Assembly (NCBI RefSeq): GCF_001274945.1
Contig: NZ_LILB01000001.1
Location: 781,212-845,211, forward strand
DNA from: Viridibacillus arvi
GTDB taxonomy: Bacteria > Bacillota > Bacilli > Bacillales_A > Planococcaceae
DNA: 64,000 nt
Direction: 5' to 3'
The stretch's first letter is position 1. Each line of letters opens with the position of its first letter. The translations under genes were made by a program, and so were the position numbers. Positions 35,029 to 43,297 of this stretch are shown in pieces. The notes under the pieces are model-generated. The model was not told the DNA's origin. It searched no databases and was given only the letters and a program-made list of their open reading frames with translations.

Positions 35029-36236
35029 TATTCTGCTGATTCCCCTTCTTGATATAATGGTAAAACCTGGTTATAAATTTCAATAATATCTTCTCTGACA
35101 ACTTTTCTCGGATTATTTGGAATGGTCCCTTTATCCTCCATTGCATCATGAGATAAACGATCGACCATTTCCTTTGTAAATTCAATTCCTAAATAACTAA
35201 AATCTTTTGGTATATTCAATGATTGATTAAAATCATTTAGTAAGTCTACTAGTCGTTCCGCTGCTACTTTATCATTTTCAAACGTTAAAGAAGGATCAAA
35301 TATTCTAGCAATGTCTGCATACTTCTTATAGTTTGAGATTAGGTTATATTTAATAACATAAGGTAACAAAATTGCATTCGCCAGACCATGTGGAACATGG
35401 TAAATAGCCGACATCGGATGTGAACAAGAGTGAACAAGCCCAACACCACCAAGACCAAAAGCCAAACCGGCTATTGTACTTGCTAAATGTACTTGTGATC
35501 TTGCTTCAAGGTTATCAGGGTGTGCATAACTTGGTGGCAAATGATCTTTGAGCATTTTAATTGCTTGTAGGGCTAGGCCATCAGTTATTGGAGTTGAACG
35601 TACAGAAGTAAAAGCCTCTAGCGCATGAACCAATGCATCAATGCCTGTAGTTGCAACTACATGGCGTGGAAGTGAAGTGGTTAACGATGGGTCAACAAAT
35701 GCAATCATAGGAACCAATATTGGCGAAGCAACAACATATTTCCTACCCGCCTCATGATCAGTGACTACGGAAACATTCGTTACTTCAGATCCAGTACCAA
35801 CTGTTGTAGGAATAGCAAACAACGTTGGAATTTCGTTGACAACTGGTTTTTCACCACGGCGATAATCAAGGATGTGGCCGGAATGACTAACCATTACTCC
35901 AACGGCTTTTGAGAAGTCCATCACACTTCCTCCACCAACTGCGAGAATCATGTCACATGATTCGGCCTTATATAAATCCGCCCCCTTCATTACAGTTACG
36001 GCATGAGGATTTGGCTCGACCTCTGAAAATATGATTCCATTAATCCCGTTTTCTTTTAAAAGAGATTGTATTTCATCTGGAATTCCAGCTTTAACAAGCC
36101 CTGGATCAGTGGCTATAAAAACTTTTGATTTATTGAATTCTTTTATTTTTACTGTTAAGCTTTCCCTGACACTGTTTACTCCAAAAATCACATTTGTAGG
36201 TAAAACAGAATTAAAGGTTTGCTGACTTAAATACAT
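35028..36236 (-). CDS. Iron-containing alcohol dehydrogenase
   Basis: A 402-residue group III (iron-type) dehydrogenase. Motifs: VGGGSVMDFSKAVGV near residue 100 (nucleotide loop GGGSxxD), IPTTVGTGSEVTN near 140, GIDALVHALEAF near 195 (metal ligands Asp and His), and VHSCSHPMSAIYHVPHG in blocks near 265 with two His ligands. The ATG at 36236 follows TAGGAGAAT; the frame is open 27 codons upstream but without a ribosome site. It is third in the esterase-BVMO operon. A role on omega-hydroxy acids or the alcohol released by the esterase is inferred. Confidence 0.88.
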   Translation of the reverse strand: MYLSQQTFNSVLPTNVIFGVNSVRESLTVKIKEFNKSKVFIATDPGLVKAGIPDEIQSLLKENGINGIIFSEVEPNPHAVTVMKGADLYKAESCDMILAVGGGSVMDFSKAVGVMVSHSGHILDYRRGEKPVVNEIPTLFAIPTTVGTGSEVTNVSVVTDHEAGRKYVVASPILVPMIAFVDPSLTTSLPRHVVATTGIDALVHALEAFTSVRSTPITDGLALQAIKMLKDHLPPSYAHPDNLEARSQVHLASTIAGLAFGLGGVGLVHSCSHPMSAIYHVPHGLANAILLPYVIKYNLISNYKKYADIARIFDPSLTFENDKVAAERLVDLLNDFNQSLNIPKDFSYLGIEFTKEMVDRLSHDAMEDKGTIPNNPRKVVREDIIEIYNQVLPLYQEGESAE

Positions 36237-36456
36237 AATTATTCTCCTATTCCATTCGTTTATTGTTTGATAGTTAAGCAGGGATTGGGAATCAGCGGGA
36301 TTCATTTTTATTCTCATGATTGCGGCACCTTTTAGGCTTAATCAAATCATAACTACCATGCAGATTTGGGTATAATTAGTTCATAACAGAAATTCATTGG
36401 ATGATATAACAGTTCATTTACAGCAATCAGCTGTGTAATATATGGTGCAGTGTTTT

Positions 36457-36482
36457 AGAGCCGGGCTGGACTGTCCCCGGCT
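36457..36482. repeat. GC-rich hairpin between BVMO and alcohol dehydrogenase genes
   Basis: GAGCCGGG pairs perfectly with CCCGGCTC around a 10-base loop. No T-run follows, so it may be an mRNA stability or processing element within the operon rather than a terminator. Confidence 0.5.
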
Positions 36483-36499
36483 CCGTTAGTAGTTCTAAT

Positions 36500-38128
36500 T
36501 TATTCCACGTTAGCCCTAGCGCGGTCGAAAATAAAGCCTTTATAACCCGCGTCTTCCAAGTTCTTTCTGTAGTTGCCCAAGCCTCCCAAGTAGAAATAGA
36601 CCGCATTCTTCTTACCAGGGATGTTCGCACCGAAAATCCACGAATCAGCCTTTGGAAACAAGGTCATATCTGCGATCGAACGGCAGGTTGCAACCCAATC
36701 ATTCTCGGCTTCCAACGTTGGTTCGATCGTGCTAAAGCCTTTTTCAATCATGCACTGCAAGGTATCCGAAATCCATTCAACTTGAGTTTCAATACTTGGC
36801 GGCAGGTTTGTGAAAGGACCGTTTGGACCGAGAATCATGAACAGATTTGGGAAATCGGTATTCGTCATGCCGAGATAACCAGTCGGTCCATCCGCCCACT
36901 TATCGCGCATCGTGACACCACCGCGTCCACGAATGTCGATCTTGGTATAGTTGCCATCCACCGCATCGAATCCGGTTGCGTAGATCAGTACGTCCAAATC
37001 ATACTCACCATCCGTGGTGCGCACTCCTTTTGGTGTAATTTCCACGATCGGGTTCTCCTTGACATCGACGAGTGAGACATTGTCTCTGTTAAATGTATTG
37101 TAGTAGCCATTGTCACAAAGCGGACGTTTGGCATATAAACCGGTTGGTGTTAACTTGCGTGCCATTTCAGGATCCTTAACGATCTCTTGGATTTTCTTAC
37201 GAATAAAATTGCAGGCAGCCTCGTTTGCCTCAGGATTTGCGGCAATGTCGCTGAAGGTACCGAACATGAAGCGGAAGCCGCCTCCTTTATTCCATGCATC
37301 CTCAAACACGCGCTCTTGTTCCTCTTTCGAAACCGAAACTGCAGACACTGTGCTCTCTTCAAAGCCGAAAGCGACGGCCGAAGACTTGACTTGTTTCCAA
37401 ATTTCATCATTGTTTGCCTTTATCTCAGCAATTTCCTCTTCAGATTGAGGTCGTTTTCCAACTGGTACACTGTATTGCGGCGTACGCTGGAAAACCGTCA
37501 GATGCTTGGCCTCAGGTGCAGTGGCAATAATTACTTGAACTCCGGTTGAACCTGTACCAATAACGCCTACTCGTTTACCCTTCAGATCAACGCCTGATTT
37601 TGGCCACCTAGCAGTGTGATATTGTTCACCCTTGAAGGTCTCTCTGCCCTTAAAATTCGGTACATTCGTTGCTGAAAGAAGACCAAGACCGGTAACAACA
37701 AACTTCGCAGTGACAGTTTCTCCCTTGTCAGTGATGACCTCCCAATAGTTAGTCTCTTCATTGAAATGGGTTGCTGTAACCTTTGTGTTGAACTGATAGC
37801 TGCGCCGCAAGTCGAAACGGTCAGCAACGTGATCCAAATAGGATAGGATTTCAGGCTGTGTCATATAATTTTCCTTCCAAGTCCATTCTTGAAGCAAATC
37901 CTTGTCAAAAGAATAACGGTAGACAAAGCTTTCGGTATCAGAAAGTGCTCCCGGATAGCGGTTCCAGTACCAAGTGCCTCCAACATCATCGCCATTATCA
38001 TAGGCGCGTACGTTTAGGCCTAGTTCATTGCGGAGTTTATGAACAGCGTAAAGGCCGCCGAACCCGGCCCCAACAATAACAGCATCGAAGTCTACCCCTT
38101 TTGTCTTACGATCATTACGTTGATTCAT
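36500..38128 (-). CDS. Baeyer-Villiger monooxygenase (flavin, type I)
   Basis: A 542-residue FAD/NADPH monooxygenase that inserts oxygen next to a ketone, giving an ester or lactone. FAD fold AVIVGAGFGGLYA at residues ~17-29, GGTWYWNRYPGALSD near 50, the type I fingerprint FKGEQYHTARWP near 164-175, and the NADPH fold VGVIGTGSTGVQV near 186. The length is that of cyclohexanone and related monooxygenases (~540). GGGGGAAA lies ahead of the ATG. It is the second gene after the esterase (79 bases), under the sigma-54 promoter at 39185. Base composition is visibly more GC-rich than the flanking genes, suggesting separate origin. The ketone substrate is unknown. Confidence 0.92.
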   Translation of the reverse strand: MNQRNDRKTKGVDFDAVIVGAGFGGLYAVHKLRNELGLNVRAYDNGDDVGGTWYWNRYPGALSDTESFVYRYSFDKDLLQEWTWKENYMTQPEILSYLDHVADRFDLRRSYQFNTKVTATHFNEETNYWEVITDKGETVTAKFVVTGLGLLSATNVPNFKGRETFKGEQYHTARWPKSGVDLKGKRVGVIGTGSTGVQVIIATAPEAKHLTVFQRTPQYSVPVGKRPQSEEEIAEIKANNDEIWKQVKSSAVAFGFEESTVSAVSVSKEEQERVFEDAWNKGGGFRFMFGTFSDIAANPEANEAACNFIRKKIQEIVKDPEMARKLTPTGLYAKRPLCDNGYYNTFNRDNVSLVDVKENPIVEITPKGVRTTDGEYDLDVLIYATGFDAVDGNYTKIDIRGRGGVTMRDKWADGPTGYLGMTNTDFPNLFMILGPNGPFTNLPPSIETQVEWISDTLQCMIEKGFSTIEPTLEAENDWVATCRSIADMTLFPKADSWIFGANIPGKKNAVYFYLGGLGNYRKNLEDAGYKGFIFDRARANVE

Positions 38129-38207
38129 AATGGTTTCCCCCTATTACTGATTTTCAATTTGGTTTTTATTTAATCATAATCATCATGATATTTTGAAAGG
38201 TTATTCC

Positions 38208-39143
38208 TTATTTTTGTAGTGCCTGAAACCAAGCCGCAACCCTGCGGATTTCCTCATCCGCTTCAGGAGCGCGTCCGGCTAGGAATGGGAAAACATGCTG
38301 CATTCCATCTACAACTGACAGTGTAGCTTGTATACCAGCCTCCGTGGCACGGGCATGTAGGCGGCGCGCGTCGTCAAGCAGCATTTCAGCTCCACCCGCG
38401 GCGATGTAAAGCGGCGGATAGTCGTTGAAATCAGCGAGAAGTGGATTGGCTAATGGATCACGAACCTTCGTATTGTCATCCCCGATGAACATTGCAATCA
38501 TCCCTTCAAGCAATGGGACAGAGATTAGCGCATCGGTAGCAGCGTTACTTTCCAGCGTGCCTCCGGTTAGCTCCATATCGAGCCATGGAGAGAAAGCAAT
38601 GACGAAACCTGGAAGTTCAAGACCCAAGTCACGGAACTTCAATACCGATGACACGGCAAGGTTTCCTCCAGCAGAGTCGCCGATGGTGCCGATATTCTTT
38701 GCCTTAATGCCGGACGCGAGCAAGGCTTTGTAAACAGCAGCAGCATCCTCCAATTGTGCTGGGAAAGGATTCTCCGGGCTACGGTGGTAATCCAAGACCA
38801 CAGAGGAAACGCCGAGTGCCTTGGCCATATGGCCAGCTAGTTTGCGGTGGCTTGTAGAAGATCCTACTGCAAAACCGCCACCGTGAGTGTAGATTAATAC
38901 TTTCGATTTGTCGCACCCGATCGGATAAGCCCAGATCACATCAACGCCGCCGACAATGTCGGTCTTATACGTCACATCTTCAGGCTCTAACGTAGGTTTT
39001 TCCCATTCGTCAAAGAGACTGCGCAAGTCTACCACCGTCATGTTCGGATTAGCCTCCATACGGTCGCTCCAATCCTGGTACAGTGCCCGCAGATAATCTG
39101 CTTCCTTTGATACAATTTTGTTTTTCTGTTCCATTGATTTCAT
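38208..39143 (-). CDS. Alpha/beta hydrolase, HSL-family esterase
   Basis: A 311-residue cytoplasmic esterase. It has the oxyanion motif HGGGFAVGSS near residue 86, the nucleophile Ser in GDSAGGN near 157, a likely acid in MLLDDARRLH near 255 and His in MQHVFPF near 285. HSL-family enzymes hydrolyse esters or lactones. AAGGAGGG lies eight bases ahead of the ATG at 39143. It is the first gene after the sigma-54 promoter and next to a Baeyer-Villiger monooxygenase. That pairing (as in acetone or cyclic-ketone pathways) suggests it opens the ester or lactone product. GC-rich like its neighbour. Confidence 0.9.
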   Translation of the reverse strand: MKSMEQKNKIVSKEADYLRALYQDWSDRMEANPNMTVVDLRSLFDEWEKPTLEPEDVTYKTDIVGGVDVIWAYPIGCDKSKVLIYTHGGGFAVGSSTSHRKLAGHMAKALGVSSVVLDYHRSPENPFPAQLEDAAAVYKALLASGIKAKNIGTIGDSAGGNLAVSSVLKFRDLGLELPGFVIAFSPWLDMELTGGTLESNAATDALISVPLLEGMIAMFIGDDNTKVRDPLANPLLADFNDYPPLYIAAGGAEMLLDDARRLHARATEAGIQATLSVVDGMQHVFPFLAGRAPEADEEIRRVAAWFQALQK

Positions 39144-39184
39144 AATTGTTTCCCTCCTTAATTTTTGATGAATCACTTAATAAT

Positions 39185-39202
39185 AAGCAATTACCGTGCC
39201 AA
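39185..39202 (-). promoter_or_regulatory. Sigma-54 (-24/-12) promoter of the esterase-BVMO operon
   Basis: On the minus strand TTGGCACGGTAATTGCTT matches the consensus TTGGCAC-N5-TTGCW with no mismatch. It is 42 bases ahead of the esterase ATG. A sigma-54 activator is encoded upstream at 39863. Confidence 0.9.
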
Positions 39203-39250
39203 CCTAAATTTCGAGGTATTTTCCGCATTTTTTTATGTGTTTTTTTTTAG

Positions 39251-39351
39251 TGTAGTAAATTTGACACAATAAATTTTAAAAATAGGGTAAATGAACTCCT
39301 ATATATTCAACTATTCTCAATTTTGCTACAACTTTTCTCATTTTTGCTACA
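39251..39351. promoter_or_regulatory. Enhancer-like repeats upstream of the sigma-54 promoter
   Basis: TTCTCAATTTTGCTACA (39314-39330) and TTCTCATTTTTGCTACA (39335-39351) are direct repeats with a 21-bp period. TGTAGTAAATTTGACA (39251-39266) is an inverted, looser copy. They lie about 50-150 bases upstream of the -24 element, as expected for activator sites. Confidence 0.65.
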
Positions 39352-39429
39352 TTATAGAAGTAGTTAAAATTTCAGGTTAATGCTGTTGTTTGTATGGCTT
39401 GGGAGGAGAAATGGTTCTACTTAGTCGGT

Positions 39430-39784
39430 ATTCCTATAAGTGGCAGTTTATGCGGAGCTGAAGGTGCTACGGAAGAGCTGTCGATATAATTTTTACTATT
39501 GAAATGTTAACCGCAAAAGGCGGAAGACGTAGGGGGATTACCAAAAGCTGTTCCGATGGAGGAATAATGGCCAACTGTAAGGGGGAAAGCGGAAAAGATT
39601 TTAACGAAAGGTCCATTGGCTGTATGATTAGCCAAAATTGTTATTAATCATGGTTTAAATTCAGATATGGAAACAGTATTCATGGTTGAAAAAGCTAGAA
39701 CAGGATGTTTTTGTTTGGGTCTCAAGATAAAAAAGAGGTAACATAGCTTTCCTTTATAAAAGGCATGCTCCCTTCAAAGGAATG
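39430..39784 (+). pseudogene. Decayed enoyl-CoA hydratase (crotonase) gene
   Basis: The plus strand carries the C-terminal half of a crotonase in changing frames: YGRAVDIIFTIEMLTA, AEKILTKGPLAV then a stop, LAKIVINHGLNSDMETVFMV, and FLYKRHAPFKGM at the end. The order and spacing match the end of enoyl-CoA hydratases. Several frameshifts and stops make it dead. It runs opposite to the esterase operon. Confidence 0.6.
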
Positions 39785-39806
39785 TTTGGCACAATTGAGC
39801 AGCAAA

Positions 39807-39838
39807 AAGGAGGCTTTAGATGACCCCCCCTTTTTTTG
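39807..39838 (+). terminator. Terminator-like hairpin
   Basis: AAAAAGGAGG pairs with CCCCCTTTTTTT across an ~11-base loop. It lies between the dead crotonase and the end of the activator gene and could serve either direction. Confidence 0.6.
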
Positions 39839-39862
39839 TTATAAAAAGACTATAAAGAATTG

Positions 39863-41848
39863 CTATTTCTGTTGCTTGAGACTTTTGATATCATAACCCA
39901 TTTTTTTTAATTTTCGATAAAGGGTGCTACGGCTCATGTTTAATTTTTTCGCTGCATCCGTGACGTTCATCTGAGAACGTTTTAACACTGATATAATCCA
40001 GTCTAATTCAGCCTGATTGACGGGATTTATTTTCACCGTATTAATAGGTAAAGTCAGTTGGTTATGGATATGTTTTGGTAGACTTTCAGGGGTAATGATA
40101 CCGTTGACTGAAAAATTGACCGCATATTCCATCGCATTCTCCAACTCACGAATATTTCCCGGCCAAAAGTAATTTCTTAATATTCCCACAACTTCTTTAG
40201 TTATTTGGTATGGACCGTGGTGTTTCTTAATGGTAAACTTTTTCACAAAATTTTCAGCTAGTAATGGAACATCTTCTGAACGATGTCGTAATTCTGGTAA
40301 TTCAATGTGAAAGACATTAAGCCGGTAATAAAGATCATTACGAAATTTTCCCGTTACTATTTCTTCAGGAAGATTTTTATTGGTCGCTGCGATGACGCGA
40401 ACATCTATAGGGATACGTGTTTTGTCCCCTATTCGGATAATTTCTTGCTCCTGAATCACCCGAAGCAGTTGTACTTGTGAATCCAGAGGCATATCACCTA
40501 ATTCATCCAGGAAAAGTGTTCCCTTATTCGCCAATTCAAACTTCCCTATGCTTCCTTTCGGATTAGCACCTGTAAAGGCCCCAGCCACATATCCAAAAAG
40601 TTCACTAGGAAGCAAATCCTTTGGTATAGCAGCACAATTTAAAGCAATAAAAGGATAATCAGATCTGTTGCTTGCCTGATGTATGGCGCTGGCCATTAAC
40701 TCTTTCCCCGTGCCGCTGTCTCCGGTAATCAAAACATTAGAATCACTTGAGGCCGCAACTCGAGCTAATTGAATAGTGCTCTTAAATGCTTCTGATTTGC
40801 CAACTAAGCTTTGAAAAGAGTACTTTGCATAGTGTTTATGGTTAGCAGTTGAATGACTTATTCTATTCTTTTTCTCTAAAATAGAAATTAAACCTATGAA
40901 TCTATCGTACCAAAGAATTTTTTTGTATATTGCCCGATATTGACTGCCATGTAGAGTTACTTCATCCTCCCATTCCTTTTTCGTGGTTAATTCATTATTT
41001 TCTACTGTACATGACATTAACGATGTTATATCATCGCCCTGAAGATCACTGTTTATCCTTAAAATTTCCCCTTTTGAGTTACATAAGATAACGATCTGAT
41101 TTTTCCATTTTCTCATCGCTTCAATGTAAATGTTTTGCAGCATTTCACGTGCTTGGTAGTAATTGTGAAATAGGTTCCTTTCTATTTTATTCACGATTCC
41201 GATGGCTTTCATCATGCTAAGAGTATTGTAACTATCACTGGTTGTAGAGAGGTTTATTATTCCTAACAATTCACTTGTAAGCGGATCCAAAATAGGGGCT
41301 GATGAGCACACCCATTCATGGCAACTATGAGAAAAATGTTCGGAAGAAAAAATTTGAACAGGCTGTTTCAAAATGATTGAGGTACCAATTGCATTAGTTC
41401 CGGCCCAACGCTCTGACCACTGAGCCCCATTATTTGCATTCACTGAGTTTCCTATATGTCGAGCTAAAGGCAGAGCACCATAATGATCTATAATTATGCC
41501 ATCACTGTCACAAAACATGAGTACATGTTTATCATTAGAAAGTTCTTGCCCTGCTTGTTTAAGTACTGGCTGTGCTAGATGAAAAACTTCATTTTTTCCC
41601 CTTATTTCTTTGAGCTCTTCATCCGAAATATTTTTTACTGACCCTTGAATCATCGGATTTAGATCCTTATATTGCTTACTCCGATTCCAGGATTGTAAAA
41701 TTACATCTCTTACTTCAGTTAATTCCGTAGGCTGCTTCTCGATTTGTAATGGATTGTAGAAGAAGTTTTCCCATTTTTCATGATATTTTTTTCCAAGTAG
41801 AACAATATCATTTTTTGATACTGGGTTTGAAAAAGGAACAAGGGACAT
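39863..41848 (-). CDS. Sigma-54-dependent activator, AcoR-like (GAF-AAA-Fis)
   Basis: A 661-residue enhancer-binding protein. The N-terminal sensor has AcoR/GAF blocks (WAGTNAIGTSI near residue 140, HEWVCSSAPI, LLGIINLS). A PAS-like middle follows. The AAA domain has Walker A GDSGTGKEL near 373, the sigma-54 contact loop GAFTGA near 422 and LFLDELGDMP. The C-terminal Fis-type helix-turn-helix is TDAAKKLNMSRSTLYRKLKK. The ATG at 41848 follows GAGAGGTGAG. It is transcribed toward the esterase-BVMO operon, whose promoter is a perfect sigma-54 type, so it is its likely activator. Inducer unknown. Confidence 0.92.
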   Translation of the reverse strand: MSLVPFSNPVSKNDIVLLGKKYHEKWENFFYNPLQIEKQPTELTEVRDVILQSWNRSKQYKDLNPMIQGSVKNISDEELKEIRGKNEVFHLAQPVLKQAGQELSNDKHVLMFCDSDGIIIDHYGALPLARHIGNSVNANNGAQWSERWAGTNAIGTSIILKQPVQIFSSEHFSHSCHEWVCSSAPILDPLTSELLGIINLSTTSDSYNTLSMMKAIGIVNKIERNLFHNYYQAREMLQNIYIEAMRKWKNQIVILCNSKGEILRINSDLQGDDITSLMSCTVENNELTTKKEWEDEVTLHGSQYRAIYKKILWYDRFIGLISILEKKNRISHSTANHKHYAKYSFQSLVGKSEAFKSTIQLARVAASSDSNVLITGDSGTGKELMASAIHQASNRSDYPFIALNCAAIPKDLLPSELFGYVAGAFTGANPKGSIGKFELANKGTLFLDELGDMPLDSQVQLLRVIQEQEIIRIGDKTRIPIDVRVIAATNKNLPEEIVTGKFRNDLYYRLNVFHIELPELRHRSEDVPLLAENFVKKFTIKKHHGPYQITKEVVGILRNYFWPGNIRELENAMEYAVNFSVNGIITPESLPKHIHNQLTLPINTVKINPVNQAELDWIISVLKRSQMNVTDAAKKLNMSRSTLYRKLKKMGYDIKSLKQQK

Positions 41849-42221
41849 ATTGTACTCACCTCTCAATTATTTTAATTTAGATATAAATAGCGGGAAAAAT
41901 CAACAATCACACTTCGTGAGAGATTATGGAGGCATTTAGCTAAATTTGTTTCTGTAATGTGAACTGGAATCACAACAGGTAATACCTTGTTGTTAATTTT
42001 TCACAAATGACTTGATAAGGATCATAAGCATATCAAAATAGCATTTAAAATAAGCGTAAATTTCGCTTAAAGTGACATTTTGGTCACAAAACCGTAAAAC
42101 CAAGTAGCCCCAAATACAAGATGAAAATTGTGTTTTCGGGGCTTTTTGTAATGTTACAGAGTATTTTGTTCTATAAATGTCTTTCCAATCAATTCCGATA
42201 CGTTAGGATTTGAAACTGACT
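41849..42221. other. Intergenic region with palindromes and a hairpin
   Basis: TAAGCG-N7-CGCTTA (42051-42069) and GTGAC-N6-GTCAC (42072-42087) are perfect short palindromes, possible operators of the activator gene. AGCCCC-AAATAC pairs imperfectly with GTGTTTTCGGGGCT and then TTTTT at 42111-42149, a hairpin that looks like a rightward terminator although no rightward gene precedes it. Confidence 0.4.
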
Positions 42222-43004
42222 TTAAAAGCGTGCAGGTCTTTTTTCGATAAAAGCCTGAATACTTTCTCTGGCATTATCCGTTTGAAATACTTCTCCCAAA
42301 CACTCCACTTCCAATCGCAACCCCTCCCGCAGCGGCAAATGCATACCTTCATCAACACATCTTTTTATTCGAGATAATGCAGTAATTGAATGCTGTGAGA
42401 TTCTTGTAGCAATTTCTAACGCAACAACTAGAGCTTTTCCTTTCGGTACTACATGATTAACCAATCCAATTTGTTTCGCTTCCTCAGCAGATAACCGTTC
42501 GCCTGTAAACATCAATTCCTTTGCTTTTGAACTTCCTATCAATCTAGACAAGCGTTGGGTTCCGCCAGCGCCTGGTAAAATGCCTAATGTAATTTCAGGT
42601 AAACCAATTTGAATTTGTTCTTCCGCTATTCGAATATCGGAGGCTAATGCTAGCTCACAACCGCCCCCAAGCGCAAATCCGTTTATAGCAGCAATCACCG
42701 GTCTATCAAGGGAGTCCAGCAAATTTAGTGGCTCTTGAATACGAAGTGCAAATTCACGTACTTTATCCACTCCAACTCCAAGTAGCGGCAGAAATGATTT
42801 GATATCTCCTCCCGCCATAAAAGCTCGTTCACCTGCACCAGTAACAATTACCGCACATATGCCCGGATCACATTCAATTTGCTCAACTGTTTCTTTTAAT
42901 TGGTCTGCTACAGCAATACTCAACACATTTAAAGGAGGGTTGTCAATCGTAATGATGGCTACTTTCCCCTCTTTATGCCAATAAACGAATTGGCAATTTT
43001 CCAT
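42222..43004 (-). CDS. Enoyl-CoA hydratase/isomerase (crotonase family)
   Basis: A 260-residue crotonase that hydrates 2-enoyl-CoA. Motifs: IDNPPLNVLS near residue 20, AFMAGGDIKSF near 60 (oxyanion region), GFALGGGCELALASDIRIA near 100, and the catalytic Glu region LPEITLGILPGAGGTQRL near 128-145. The ATG at 43004 follows GGAGTGAG; the in-frame ATG at 43025 has no site. It may supply the hydration step missing from the CaiB operon as well as from the right-hand cluster. It is read like both. Confidence 0.9.
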   Translation of the reverse strand: MENCQFVYWHKEGKVAIITIDNPPLNVLSIAVADQLKETVEQIECDPGICAVIVTGAGERAFMAGGDIKSFLPLLGVGVDKVREFALRIQEPLNLLDSLDRPVIAAINGFALGGGCELALASDIRIAEEQIQIGLPEITLGILPGAGGTQRLSRLIGSSKAKELMFTGERLSAEEAKQIGLVNHVVPKGKALVVALEIATRISQHSITALSRIKRCVDEGMHLPLREGLRLEVECLGEVFQTDNARESIQAFIEKRPARF

Positions 43005-43297
43005 TCTGCTCACTCCGTTTTCCATTTTTGGTTTTAAATCAAGTAAATTTATTATGATACATTCTCACGCTAATTAAGGATTAAATCCACCTATGCTTTT
43101 GACACAAAGGCCAACAAGATAGCTTTTCCTCACCTGAACTCTCACTGGCTGAGGCAATCTTGCTAAAAATCCGTATGATATTCTCTAATATGCATGTTGT
43201 AATGTTATAAACTTAGGAATTTAATTTAAAATATAAAAAATATTAGTAAACTATAACTCTAATTACTTCACTATTATCAACTCATGATCATAGTTGT

